In this document: one piece after another, positions 16,922 to 24,983 of the stretch
Layout: each line of letters opens with the position of its first letter
How positions within the stretch are numbered: position 1 is the first letter of the stretch
Assembly: GCA_903875445.1 (NCBI GenBank)
Contig: CAIQWD010000017.1
Location: 1 to 45,366 of the forward strand
Direction: 5' to 3'
Source of the DNA: an uncultured delta proteobacterium
GTDB taxonomy: Bacteria; Desulfobacterota; Desulfobulbia; Desulfobulbales; Desulfocapsaceae
Length of the DNA stretch: 45,366 nt
Notes under the pieces: generated by a model
What the model saw: only the letters and a program-made list of their open reading frames with translations
What the model was told of the DNA's origin: nothing
Databases searched by the model: none
Translations under genes and position numbers: made by a program

Positions 16922-17654
16922 AATACCCTGCACCAAGACGTACGGCGTAGGCCTCGGGAAAACCCCTTTCCCCGATTTTCTTCATGGTAATCCGGTAATC
17001 ATAGGCGACAAACACTACCTCAAGGCTTGCCGTGGCACTGTCCCAGAGAAGGTATTTGGCACGATGGTCGCCATCCCGCGGCTGCCCGACGCTGCCGGCA
17101 TTGATGATATATTTTTGCTCCGGGTGCAGCTCCAGGCACTCCTCGCCCAAGGGCCTGCGGACAATCGCCCCCTGCTCCTGCCGGACCAGCTGCAGTTGAT
17201 GGGTATGGCCAAGAAACAAAAGAGAATAGGAGGCGGTGGCCAGCAGTGCCGCCAAGCCGGCATCGGATTGCCGATCGAGATAGCGAAAGACCGAAGATGG
17301 GGGGAACCCATGGACGAAGTAGGCCTGGTCGAAGGCAAGAAATCTCGGCAGGTTGCAGCAGTAGTTACGGCTTTCGGCGGACAGCAAGGCAGCTGTGGCG
17401 ATATTGTTGTCCGCCGCCTGGAAATTCATCCATCTCCTGGCGGCAAGATCGTCGAGGGCGAGTTCGTGATTGCCGAGAATTGACGTGCAGCCAAGATCTT
17501 GCACCCGCCGCACCACCTTCTCCGGGTCCGGCCCGTAGCCGATACTATCGCCCAGGCAGATCACCCGCTCCGCTCCCCGCTGCTGCAGATCGGCACTCAC
17601 CGCCAGAAGGGCTTCAAGGTTGCCGTGAATATCCGCAAGAACAGCGACCTTCAT
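16905..17654 (-). CDS. Calcineurin-like metallophosphoesterase (YfcE-type)
   Basis: The protein has 249 residues, with the family signature in order: VAVLADIHGNLEALL, ICLGDSIGYGPDP, SILGNHELAL, FVHGFPP, FLGHTHQL and IINAGSVGQPRDGD. These supply the Asp, His and Asn ligands of the two metals. Relatives are phosphodiesterases. The substrate is unknown. The start chosen is the ATG at 17654, preceded by GGGAG and 5 nt after the uup stop. A GTG at 17663 is possible. It is encoded between uup and the Ser/Thr kinase, so it could oppose a signal in that operon. Confidence 0.88.
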   Translation of the reverse strand: MKVAVLADIHGNLEALLAVSADLQQRGAERVICLGDSIGYGPDPEKVVRRVQDLGCTSILGNHELALDDLAARRWMNFQAADNNIATAALLSAESRNYCCNLPRFLAFDQAYFVHGFPPSSVFRYLDRQSDAGLAALLATASYSLLFLGHTHQLQLVRQEQGAIVRRPLGEECLELHPEQKYIINAGSVGQPRDGDHRAKYLLWDSATASLEVVFVAYDYRITMKKIGERGFPEAYAVRLGAGYYENNR

Positions 17655-17659
17655 GCCCG

Positions 17660-19495
17660 TCACTCTCCCTTTTTTTCTTCCAATTCGTCCCAGCGATGGT
17701 AGAGTCGCTCCACCTCCAGCCGGGCCGCTTCCAGATCGCGCCAGCAGGCGGTGAGCATGTCGGCGGTTGAGACCACATCGGGATGCTGCATCCTTTCTTC
17801 CAACTCCCTGACCCGGTTTTCCCCGGCGGTGATTTTTTCCTCGATCTGCTCGTATTCGCGTTGGTCGAGGTAGGAGAGGCGTCCTTTATTCTTCGCCGGG
17901 GCAGGGGAAGTTCCACCTTTTTCGGCGCCTTTATCCCGAGGATCGTCTTTTTCCGCCGACTGGGGCAGATCGCTCAGCCACTGTTCGTAATCGGCATAAT
18001 AGGAAACCCCGGCACGACCGCCGAAGCCAAGCAACCGGTGGCATACCCGGTCAAGGAGAAAACGGTCGTGGGTTACCAGGATCAAGGCTCCAGGGAAATC
18101 GATGAGGCTTGTCTCCAGGACATCGAGAGAGGCGATATCGAGATCGTTGGTGGGCTCGTCCAAGAGAAGGATGTCCGCCGGCCGGCGCATCAGGCCGGCG
18201 ATGAGGATGCGCGCCTGCTCGCCGCCGGACAGCTGGCCGACCGGGGTTTCCAGCTGATCGGGACGAAACAGGAATTTCTTGGCCCAGCTGGCTACATGCA
18301 GGGACCGACCGCAATATACCACCGCGTCCCCTTCCGGCGCCAAGGCCCGACGCAGGGTGACCGTCGGATCGATGGACTCGCGGTTCTGGTCAAAGGTGAC
18401 GATCTTGACGTTATCGGCGGTTTTCAGGGTTCCGGCGTCCGGCAGCACCCGGGCATTACCGGTCGCCCCGGCGAGGATCTGCATGAGCGTCGATTTGCCG
18501 CAGCCGTTTCTCCCCAAAAGCCCCAGACGGCTGCCGGGCGAGAGGATGATATCGAGGTCGCTAAAGAGCGGTTCGCCGCCATAGGCCTTGGTCAGCCCAA
18601 TTGCCTCCAGCAGCTTCCTGGTTTTTCGCCCGGTTGCCTCGAAATCGATCTGAACGCTCGAGATCGAGCGATTTCTCGCCTTCACCTCGGCCAGCTCGCC
18701 GGTGAGCTTGTGCGCCTCGTCTATGCGATACTTGGCCTTGGTGGCTCTGGCCTTCGGCCCGCGCCGCAGCCACTCGATCTCCCGCCGGGCCTTGTTGGCC
18801 AATCGTTCCTCCTCCAGCGTTTGACCTTCGAGAAAAAGTTCTCGCACTTCAAGAAATTGCGAATAGGGTCCTTGCACCTGCAGGGTCCCTTCGGGATAGA
18901 CCGCGGACAATTCGATGATCCTGTTGGTGCAATTTTCAAGAAAATGGCGATCATGACTGACCAGCAGATAGGCGGAGGGGGCCGTGCCGCCACTCAGCAT
19001 CTTTTCCAGCCAGAGGATGCCTTCGATATCCAGATGGTTGGTGGGTTCATCCATGACCAGCACATCAGGGGAGGCAAGGAGCGCCCGGCAGATCGACAGG
19101 CGCTTACGCCAGCCGCCGGAAAGGTTTTCGACCGGGGCATCGGCATCCGGGAATTCAGCCCGACTGAGCAAGGTGTGAACGCGGTTGTACTTCGCAGTCT
19201 CTTCAAGATCCTCACCCATTATTGCTGTCAACAAATTGGCGGTAACGCTTTTTTCCAAGGCGAAAACATCTTCCTGGGCCAGATAGCTGAGGCGAATAAA
19301 TTTTTGCCGAACAACCTGCCCGCTATCGGCCTCTTCATGGCCGCAGATGATTTTCAGAAGGGTCGATTTGCCGGAACCGTTGGGTCCGATTACACCGATT
19401 TTTTCGCCGCTGTTAACTACCAGGTTGATATTTTTAAAGAGGTTTTGAGCACCGAACGATTTACCGAGGGCTTTGCAGGTTATCAGATTTGCCAT
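17660..19495 (-). CDS. uup: ABC-F family ATPase, Uup-like
   Basis: The protein has 611 residues with two ABC cassettes and no membrane segments. The first has GPNGSGKST and LSGGWRKRLSICRALL; the second has GRNGCGKST and LSGGEQARILIAGLM. The linker between them carries the ABC-F interdomain helices. A C-terminal charged coiled coil (residues about 530-611) is the Uup hallmark. ABC-F proteins act on ribosomes. Uup also affects transposon excision and replication intermediates. The start at 19495 (MANLITCKALGK) fits the family. The frame continues 18 codons upstream without support. It heads an operon with the phosphoesterase and kinase. Confidence 0.9.
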   Translation of the reverse strand: MANLITCKALGKSFGAQNLFKNINLVVNSGEKIGVIGPNGSGKSTLLKIICGHEEADSGQVVRQKFIRLSYLAQEDVFALEKSVTANLLTAIMGEDLEETAKYNRVHTLLSRAEFPDADAPVENLSGGWRKRLSICRALLASPDVLVMDEPTNHLDIEGILWLEKMLSGGTAPSAYLLVSHDRHFLENCTNRIIELSAVYPEGTLQVQGPYSQFLEVRELFLEGQTLEEERLANKARREIEWLRRGPKARATKAKYRIDEAHKLTGELAEVKARNRSISSVQIDFEATGRKTRKLLEAIGLTKAYGGEPLFSDLDIILSPGSRLGLLGRNGCGKSTLMQILAGATGNARVLPDAGTLKTADNVKIVTFDQNRESIDPTVTLRRALAPEGDAVVYCGRSLHVASWAKKFLFRPDQLETPVGQLSGGEQARILIAGLMRRPADILLLDEPTNDLDIASLDVLETSLIDFPGALILVTHDRFLLDRVCHRLLGFGGRAGVSYYADYEQWLSDLPQSAEKDDPRDKGAEKGGTSPAPAKNKGRLSYLDQREYEQIEEKITAGENRVRELEERMQHPDVVSTADMLTACWRDLEAARLEVERLYHRWDELEEKKGE

Positions 19496-19625
19496 AATTA
19501 AGAAGAAAAACTCCAAGACTCTTCCGCCCGTAACCACTGGAATAGTCACGAGGGATAAAATATATATCTAGCAATTACAGTGTGTTGCTTGATAGACGTG
19601 GGCACGGATTTGTGACTTTTTATTG

Positions 19626-19654
19626 TTGCTTAATTTATTCCTCCTTAGTATAAG
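19626..19654 (+). promoter_or_regulatory. Candidate promoter for the M23 peptidase/bactofilin operon
   Basis: TTGCTT (19626-19631), a 17-bp spacer and TATAAG (19649-19654) lie about 85 bp before the small leader frame at 19741. The surrounding 19496-19740 gap is AT-rich and I see no gene in it. The match to consensus is moderate. Confidence 0.45.
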
Positions 19655-19740
19655 CTATAAAAATTTTGTGCGTTTTTGAGGAGCTGTTAGTAAATCCTTT
19701 TACCATTTGTCGGTATTTCAGCAGTTTTCTGGAGGTATTA

Positions 19741-19824
19741 TTGTCGACAGCAATCCGGTTGCAAACAAGGCCACTCATCATACTTTTTGTTTTCGCTCTT
19801 AACAACAGTTTTGGACTTCTCTAA
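19741..19824 (+). CDS. Possible 27-residue leader ORF coupled to the M23 gene
   Basis: A TTG at 19741 sits 5 nt after a strong GGAGG (19731-19735), and the frame runs 27 codons to a TAA that overlaps the peptidase ATG as TAATG. The peptide has a basic start and a hydrophobic middle (PLIILFVFAL). The peptidase ATG itself has no clear Shine-Dalgarno, so this frame may load ribosomes for it. It may equally be a chance frame, with GGAGG serving as a distant site. Confidence 0.4.
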   Translation: MSTAIRLQTRPLIILFVFALNNSFGLL

Positions 19825-20789
19825 TGGATGAACCTCTACATCTCATCATTGCCGGCAATCAGGGCAGGGTTCTACGGTTTCAGCTATCTCGCAAAAAACT
19901 GTGGTTCGGTCTTTGCCTTTCTTCTCTTGTCGGCCTTTCTCTGACTGTCGCCAGCATTTTTTCCTTTGCACTTTTCTCGGAAAACCGTACTGTCTCCTCG
20001 CAGCTTGCCGAGCTGCGCGAGCAACTCCGCACCAGTGTCGAACTCATCGCCGAAAGCAAAAGGGACAGCGAGGAACAAGCGCTCAAACTCAATTTGAAAG
20101 TTGCCAAACTCGAACTGAACAGCGTCAAGCAGGCGGTGGCCTTCAAGGCCGAAAAAGAAAACCTCCTGTCTACCACCGTCAATGAACTGGCCGAACGAAG
20201 TGAACTTATTGAAAAAATGATCGACAGCATCGGCATCGAGTTGCCGGTGGATGTCAAAGAAGGCAAAAACAACAGCGGCGGCGCCTTTATCGCGCGACCC
20301 GAAACAAGTCGGGACGCCCTGCTTAATCGGGCCGACAAATACTTAAAAGCCATCCGTTTTCTCCCCTTCGGTCGACCGGTTGACGGCCCCATCTCCTCCG
20401 GGTTCGGAGACCGCATTGACCCGGTCAATGGCAAAGCGGCCTTTCATACCGGCATCGACTTTCGCGCCAAACCCGGAGACAATATCTACGCCACCGCCGA
20501 TGGCGTCGTTGACAAGGCTTTTTACAACGGCAGCTATGGCAATTACGTACTCATTGACCACGACAACGGCTATTCGACCGCCTTCTGCCATTTGAAAAAA
20601 TTTCTGGTTCATCCTGGCCAAAAGATACACCGCGGTCAGCTCCTCGGACTCGTCGGTAATTCCGGACGATCCACGGGCCCGCACCTCCATTACGAAGTCA
20701 CCCTCGACGGGGATCCAATCGATCCTTACAAGTTTATGAAAATCGCCGGTTTATCTGAATCATCCAGCCCTACTTCGGAGATACGCTAG
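19824..20789 (+). CDS. M23 family metallopeptidase, membrane-anchored
   Basis: The protein has 321 residues. Residues about 26-50 form one membrane segment after a short cytoplasmic start, residues about 55-125 a coiled coil, and residues about 190-305 an LytM/M23 domain. Zinc ligands are visible in FHTGIDFRAKPG (the HxxxD part) and GPHLHYEV (the HxH part), so it should be an active endopeptidase. Such enzymes cut peptidoglycan crosslinks. Bactofilin follows after 2 bp, a well-known pairing in which bactofilin positions the M23 enzyme to shape the cell. Confidence 0.92.
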   Translation: MDEPLHLIIAGNQGRVLRFQLSRKKLWFGLCLSSLVGLSLTVASIFSFALFSENRTVSSQLAELREQLRTSVELIAESKRDSEEQALKLNLKVAKLELNSVKQAVAFKAEKENLLSTTVNELAERSELIEKMIDSIGIELPVDVKEGKNNSGGAFIARPETSRDALLNRADKYLKAIRFLPFGRPVDGPISSGFGDRIDPVNGKAAFHTGIDFRAKPGDNIYATADGVVDKAFYNGSYGNYVLIDHDNGYSTAFCHLKKFLVHPGQKIHRGQLLGLVGNSGRSTGPHLHYEVTLDGDPIDPYKFMKIAGLSESSSPTSEIR

Positions 20790-20791
20790 AA

Positions 20792-21205
20792 ATGGGAATG
20801 TTTACTAAAAGTGGAACTATTGACCAGGAAATGAAAAAGGTCGAGAGTGAAGTCATCTCCTCGATCATCGATAAGACCATGATCATCACCGGAGGGATAA
20901 CCTTCAAGGGGAAGGCCCGAATAGACGGCATCATCAACGGCAATATCGAAGGAGAACACCTGGTTCTCAGTGAAACCGGACGAATCAACGGCGATATTAC
21001 CGTCTCCTCTTTAAATTGTTACGGGACCATTGAGGGGAACATTAAAACCAGCATGCTGACGGCGCGGAAAAATTGTTTCATCAACGGCAAACTTGAGGCA
21101 AACAGCCTGACCGTGGAGTCAGGGGCAGGGATCCAGGGAGAAATCAAGGTGGTAATCGATGTTCCCAAGCCGATGGACCACGATAGTGACATTTCCAGAG
21201 AATAA
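20792..21205 (+). CDS. Bactofilin
   Basis: The protein has 137 residues. Residues about 30-120 form the bactofilin beta-helix, with short repeats rich in G and I (TFKGKARIDGIINGNIEG, INGDITVSSLNCYGTIEGN, SLTVESGAGIQGEI). Short polar tails flank the core. Bactofilins polymerise without nucleotide and act as membrane-associated scaffolds. The gene directly follows the M23 peptidase, so the two most likely work together on cell-wall shape. Confidence 0.92.
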   Translation: MGMFTKSGTIDQEMKKVESEVISSIIDKTMIITGGITFKGKARIDGIINGNIEGEHLVLSETGRINGDITVSSLNCYGTIEGNIKTSMLTARKNCFINGKLEANSLTVESGAGIQGEIKVVIDVPKPMDHDSDISRE

Positions 21206-21247
21206 CCCAACTGTGAGTGTACACACACGAAGTAACGGGTTCCGACA

Positions 21248-21487
21248 ATGACTTTTCATCCTAAGGTTGTCAATCTCATAAAGTGCCCCTATTGCGGTAA
21301 TGAAAAGGACTTTTTCGAAATTACCGATGACGTCATCACCACCACACACTATGTGCAAAACACCGACGGCAGCTTCACTATTGAAGAAAAGAGCGCACAG
21401 GCCTTGGGCGACGTCAAGCTCTTTTGCGGCAACTGTGAAGAGGATCTGACATCTTTTCACCAACGGTTCTCGGAGATGATCTTTTGA
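21248..21487 (+). CDS. Small zinc-ribbon protein
   Basis: The protein has 79 residues with CPYCGNE near the start and CGNC near residue 62, a four-cysteine zinc-binding pattern. Between them is a beta-hairpin-like stretch (TTTHYVQNTDGSFTIEEKS). I do not know its function. Its stop overlaps the TTG start of the ATP-grasp gene, which implies coupled expression. Confidence 0.75.
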   Translation: MTFHPKVVNLIKCPYCGNEKDFFEITDDVITTTHYVQNTDGSFTIEEKSAQALGDVKLFCGNCEEDLTSFHQRFSEMIF

Positions 21488-22257
21488 AAGATCAACCTAC
21501 CATTGTTCATGATAACCAGACATTTTTTGCCTCCTACCAACAACTCAAAAAAGACGACATCATCATAGGTCGCCTTCGTCTCAAGCCTGGCGAAGAACAC
21601 CTCCTGACTGACCTGCTTGCCAGGGGTATCCGCCTGGTTCCATCGGCAACCGCGCAATTGGCAAGCCGCTCCAAGGTCTTCCAGGCCCGAATCTTCAGCA
21701 CATATTTGCCGCCGGACACCCTGGCGATCTATGATGCCCAGACTCTCCTCCAGGTCTCTTCCCTCTACCTGCAACACGGACATCAACGGGTAGTCCTCAA
21801 ATATGACCGGAAAAATGGTGGCCTTGGCGTGCATATCTTCGCCGGCATTGAAGATCTTTACAACCAGGTGAGTGTGGCGGCCTACCCCTTCCCTTTTATC
21901 GTCCAGCCCTTCCAACCCAAGTGCCGAGATATCCGGGTCATCATCATTGGTGATTACATAGAAGCATACGAACGAAGCAATCCCTGCAACTTTCGCCAAA
22001 ACCTCCACTGCGGTGGGGCGGCGACACCCTACTCACTGTCAGGTCGACAACTGGCTTTTTGCCTTGAGGTTATGGACCGTGGCGCATTTCCCTATGCGCA
22101 CCTCGATCTCATGCTCACCCCGGATGACGGTATCCACCTGTTGGAGATCAACCTCCGTGGCGGACTGAGAGGTGCAAAAATATCAGGGCAGGAATACCAA
22201 AAAAGAATTGAAGCTGTACACCGGAAAGCACTTCAGGGGCTGAACCCTCAGGGCTGA
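21484..22257 (+). CDS. ATP-grasp (RimK-like) protein
   Basis: The protein has 257 residues with a RimK-like ATP-grasp core: VVLKYDRKNGGLGVHIF for nucleotide and the lysine, PFIVQPFQP, RDIRVIIIGDYIEAYER, and the metal-binding LLEINLRGGLRGAK. These enzymes ligate an amino acid or peptide through an acyl-phosphate. The target is unknown. The start is a TTG at 21484, with GGAG 8-9 nt upstream, and it overlaps the zinc-ribbon stop. A strong terminator follows. The pair sits 42 bp after bactofilin and may belong to the same transcript. Confidence 0.82.
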   Translation: MKDQPTIVHDNQTFFASYQQLKKDDIIIGRLRLKPGEEHLLTDLLARGIRLVPSATAQLASRSKVFQARIFSTYLPPDTLAIYDAQTLLQVSSLYLQHGHQRVVLKYDRKNGGLGVHIFAGIEDLYNQVSVAAYPFPFIVQPFQPKCRDIRVIIIGDYIEAYERSNPCNFRQNLHCGGAATPYSLSGRQLAFCLEVMDRGAFPYAHLDLMLTPDDGIHLLEINLRGGLRGAKISGQEYQKRIEAVHRKALQGLNPQG

Positions 22258-22291
22258 TCCTCGTTTGCGGTGAAACAGATACGCGAAAAAG

Positions 22292-22327
22292 AAAAAGGGG
22301 GAATGGCAAAAGCCATTCCCCCTTTTT
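22292..22327. terminator. Strong bidirectional intrinsic terminator
   Basis: A perfect 16-bp stem (22292-22307 and 22312-22327) with an AAAA loop has A-tracts and T-tracts at both ends. It ends the ATP-grasp gene on the plus strand and dsrC on the minus strand. Confidence 0.92.
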
Positions 22328-22350
22328 ACGCATTCAAAAAAGCAGGTGAA

Positions 22351-22668
22351 TCAGACACAACCGGTGGGTTTCGGCAGACCAGCCATTTTACAGGCTCCCT
22401 TGCCAGGTCCGGACGGGAACAGCTCATAGATTCTTTTCAGTGGGAAACCGGTGGTTTTGGAGAGGATACGAACCATCGGGGCAATTCCGTTTTTCTTGTA
22501 GTACTCTTGCAGAGCGTCAATTACCTTTGTATGCTCATCGGTCATTTCGGCGATACCTTCCACACCTTTAACATAGTCAACCCAGTCCTGGTTGAAATCA
22601 TCACCTTTGAGCAGGAACCCGTCTTCATCTACCTCGAAACTCTTACCATTGTGAACTAATGTTGGCAT
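22351..22668 (-). CDS. dsrC: Dissimilatory sulfite reductase protein DsrC
   Basis: The protein has 105 residues. DsrC carries a trisulfide between sulfite reductase DsrAB and membrane electron donors such as DsrMKJOP. The C-terminal arm holds both redox cysteines, Cys93 and Cys104, 11 residues apart with the second penultimate (GACKMAGLPKPTGCV). This is the arrangement of true DsrC rather than a TusE or RspA paralogue. The ATG at 22668 follows a perfect AAGGAGG. It is monocistronic, with its own promoter and terminator, as is common since DsrC is made in excess. Confidence 0.96.
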   Translation of the reverse strand: MPTLVHNGKSFEVDEDGFLLKGDDFNQDWVDYVKGVEGIAEMTDEHTKVIDALQEYYKKNGIAPMVRILSKTTGFPLKRIYELFPSGPGKGACKMAGLPKPTGCV

Positions 22669-22732
22669 TGCAACCTCCTTGAAATATTATTTTGTGGCTT
22701 ACGCCGTTCTATAATTCAAAAACTGACTTGTC

Positions 22733-22761
22733 TTATTACTATAGGCAAAACGATTTGTCAA
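22733..22761 (-). promoter_or_regulatory. Strong dsrC promoter
   Basis: On the minus strand, TTGACA (22761-22756), a 17-bp spacer and TAATAA (22738-22733) give a predicted start about 57 nt before the dsrC ATG. The -35 matches consensus exactly, in keeping with high expression. Confidence 0.75.
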
Positions 22762-23081
22762 GCGATTGAAGAATCATTTATCAGTCAACCAAGAATCTCT
22801 TCTTATACTTTTTTAATTAATAATATTACAATGTTGCCCTGAATTTCCGCGGGTTTCTCAGGAGTCCGGACCGAACCGAAACGGCACATACAACACAGCA
22901 TTCCTCCTTAACGCAGTCCCGACTTGAAGTTAAGGATTTTTCCTTGCAGTGTAGAAAAAGAAAGAGTAAATCGATGTGTTATCGAAGGAACGGCTTGCAA
23001 GGCCAGGACGGCGGCGGGGTTTTCCCGCAACTCCCCTGAACATTCAAGGTTTTCGTCAACCCCAACTCACATCGGATCTTC
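22762..23081. other. Intergenic region between dsrC and ppiD
   Basis: These 320 bases are AT-rich near dsrC and GC-richer near ppiD. Short frames exist but lack ribosome-binding sites and protein-like composition. I see no RNA gene or repeat. A ppiD promoter should lie here, but I cannot place one. Confidence 0.5.
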
Positions 23082-24977
23082 ATGCTGCAGATACTCCGTA
23101 GAAAAGCACAATCCCCCCTTATCCAAATAATTGTTGTCGTCATCGCCCTGGTTTTCATTTTCTGGGGCGTCGGTACCAATATAGGGAGAAGCAATCAGTC
23201 GGCGATTGTCGTCAATGGCGAAGAAATTTCTTTCCAGCAATTTCAGCAGGCCTACGACCGTGCCTACAAGCAACTCGGCAACCAGTTCGGCGGTAATGTA
23301 CCCAAGGGCCTGGCGGAATCCTTCGGCCTCAAACAGCAGGTTATCAATCAACTCATCCAGACCGCTCTTCTCCGGCAAGGAGCCGCCGCCATGGGGATTG
23401 TGGTGAGTGCTGACGAAATCCGCTCCATTATAGAGACGATGCCGCAGTTCCAGGAACAGGGTGCCTTCAGCCTTGAACGCTACAAGGCAATTCTCGCCGC
23501 CAACAAAATGGCCCCGACAAAGTTTGAACAATCGATGCGCTTCGACCATCTCTCCGAAGCGGCCGTACGGCAAATCGGCAACTTCGGCACCGTCACCACC
23601 GATTATGAAATTCAAGATATCTACAGTCAACTGAACGAAAAGATAGCGGTCAAATATGCTCGTATCTCGCCCGCCGACTACATCGACAAAGTTGCTGTCG
23701 ATGATGCCGGCCTTACCGCCTGGTACGAGACGGTCAAGGAAAAGTATAAAACCGAGCCGCAGCTGCGACTCAAATATTTAACCTTCACCTTTGCCGAGGT
23801 CGGCAACAAGGTTACCATCGACCAACCGAAGATTGAAGAATACTATAAAAACAACAGCGACACCTTTAAGGTTCCCGAGCAGCGTCATGCCCGCCACATC
23901 CTCCTGCAAGCCGGGGAGAACGACTCCCCTGAGGTTCATCAAGAAAAAGCCGCCAAAGCCGCCGAGGTTTTGAAACTCTTGAAAAAAGGCGGAGATTTTA
24001 TCGCCCTCGCCCGCAAATATTCAGACGATCCGTCGAAAAATAACGGTGGCGATCTCGGTTTCTTCCCCGCCGGACAGATGGATCCGGCCTTCGACGAGGC
24101 CGTTTTTGCCTTGCAACCCGGAGCGATCAGCGACGTTGTCGAAACCCGGTTCGGCTACCATATTATCCGACTTGAGGAAATCAAACCGGCTGCCACTCGA
24201 ACCCTTGCCGATGCGACCGAACAAATTACCCGGACCCTGCAGCGCAGTGAGGCTGAAAGCCTGGCCTTCCAGGTGGCCAATGAGGCCTATGAAGGGATCA
24301 TCAGTGCCGGCAGCCTTGACAAATACAGCGAAGGCCATCCGGAGGTTGCCGTGCAGCAAACCGATTTTTTCACCAAGAGCAATCCCCCGGCTGCTTTAAA
24401 AAACGACCCGCAATTTCTCGAAAAGACCTTTGCCCTCAATAAGGGTGAGTTGAGTTCTCTCATCAAAGGTCAATCGGGTTACCTGATTGTTTTTGCCGAA
24501 GATAAAAAAGAACCGGAAATCCCCGACCTTGCAGCTGTCAGGACAACCCTTGACAAAGACTTTCGGAAAATGAAGTCCCGGGAACTGGCGGAAACGGTCG
24601 CAAAAGATGTGCTAAGCAGCGTAAAAGCCGGAAAAACCTTCGACAGCGTGGCCGCGGAAAAAGGTCTTACCGTCAAGGAATCCGGCTTGCTCGGCCAGGA
24701 TGCGGCGAAAGGCAAGAGCGACTTCCCGGCAGCCCTTCTGCAAAGCGCCTTTCTGCTCTCCGCGGCATCGCCCCTCCCGGAAGCACCGGGCCTGGCCGGA
24801 GAGGATTTTTATGTCTACATGTTTTTGACCCGTGAGACACCAAAGATGCCTGAAAACGCAGACGAAGTGAAAAAGTACCGCGACAATCTGCAGCGCTTCA
24901 AACAGCAGCAGCTGCTGGCCGCATGGCTGCGTCACCTGGAGATAAGCGCCAAGATCAGCAAGCATAAGAGTCTTTAG
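23082..24977 (+). CDS. ppiD: Periplasmic folding chaperone PpiD (SurA-N/PpiC)
   Basis: The protein has 631 residues. One membrane segment at residues about 14-33 (IIVVVIALVFIFWGVG) anchors a large periplasmic part. A SurA-N-like domain starts with AIVVNGEEISFQQFQQAYDR, and a parvulin PpiC domain occupies residues about 262-360 (HARHILLQAG, DFIALARKYSDDPS, NGGDLGFFPAGQM, GYHIIRLEE). It assists folding of exported proteins at the inner membrane. The length is normal for PpiD. It is monocistronic and convergent with the recombinase-like gene. Confidence 0.92.
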   Translation: MLQILRRKAQSPLIQIIVVVIALVFIFWGVGTNIGRSNQSAIVVNGEEISFQQFQQAYDRAYKQLGNQFGGNVPKGLAESFGLKQQVINQLIQTALLRQGAAAMGIVVSADEIRSIIETMPQFQEQGAFSLERYKAILAANKMAPTKFEQSMRFDHLSEAAVRQIGNFGTVTTDYEIQDIYSQLNEKIAVKYARISPADYIDKVAVDDAGLTAWYETVKEKYKTEPQLRLKYLTFTFAEVGNKVTIDQPKIEEYYKNNSDTFKVPEQRHARHILLQAGENDSPEVHQEKAAKAAEVLKLLKKGGDFIALARKYSDDPSKNNGGDLGFFPAGQMDPAFDEAVFALQPGAISDVVETRFGYHIIRLEEIKPAATRTLADATEQITRTLQRSEAESLAFQVANEAYEGIISAGSLDKYSEGHPEVAVQQTDFFTKSNPPAALKNDPQFLEKTFALNKGELSSLIKGQSGYLIVFAEDKKEPEIPDLAAVRTTLDKDFRKMKSRELAETVAKDVLSSVKAGKTFDSVAAEKGLTVKESGLLGQDAAKGKSDFPAALLQSAFLLSAASPLPEAPGLAGEDFYVYMFLTRETPKMPENADEVKKYRDNLQRFKQQQLLAAWLRHLEISAKISKHKSL

Positions 24978-24983
24978 GGGCCG

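Noticed and set aside
15716-16990. Long plus-strand frame (424 codons) opposite the Ser/Thr kinase
   Set aside because: It lies fully antisense to a gene with clear kinase motifs, and its composition (rich in P, G, R, H) is that of a high-GC shadow frame.
17783-19501. Long plus-strand frame (572 codons) opposite uup
   Set aside because: It is antisense to two ABC cassettes with intact Walker and signature motifs. No ribosome-binding site or domain is visible.
22924-23130. 68-codon plus-strand frame before ppiD
   Set aside because: It overlaps the ppiD start, has no ribosome-binding site and no protein-like pattern.
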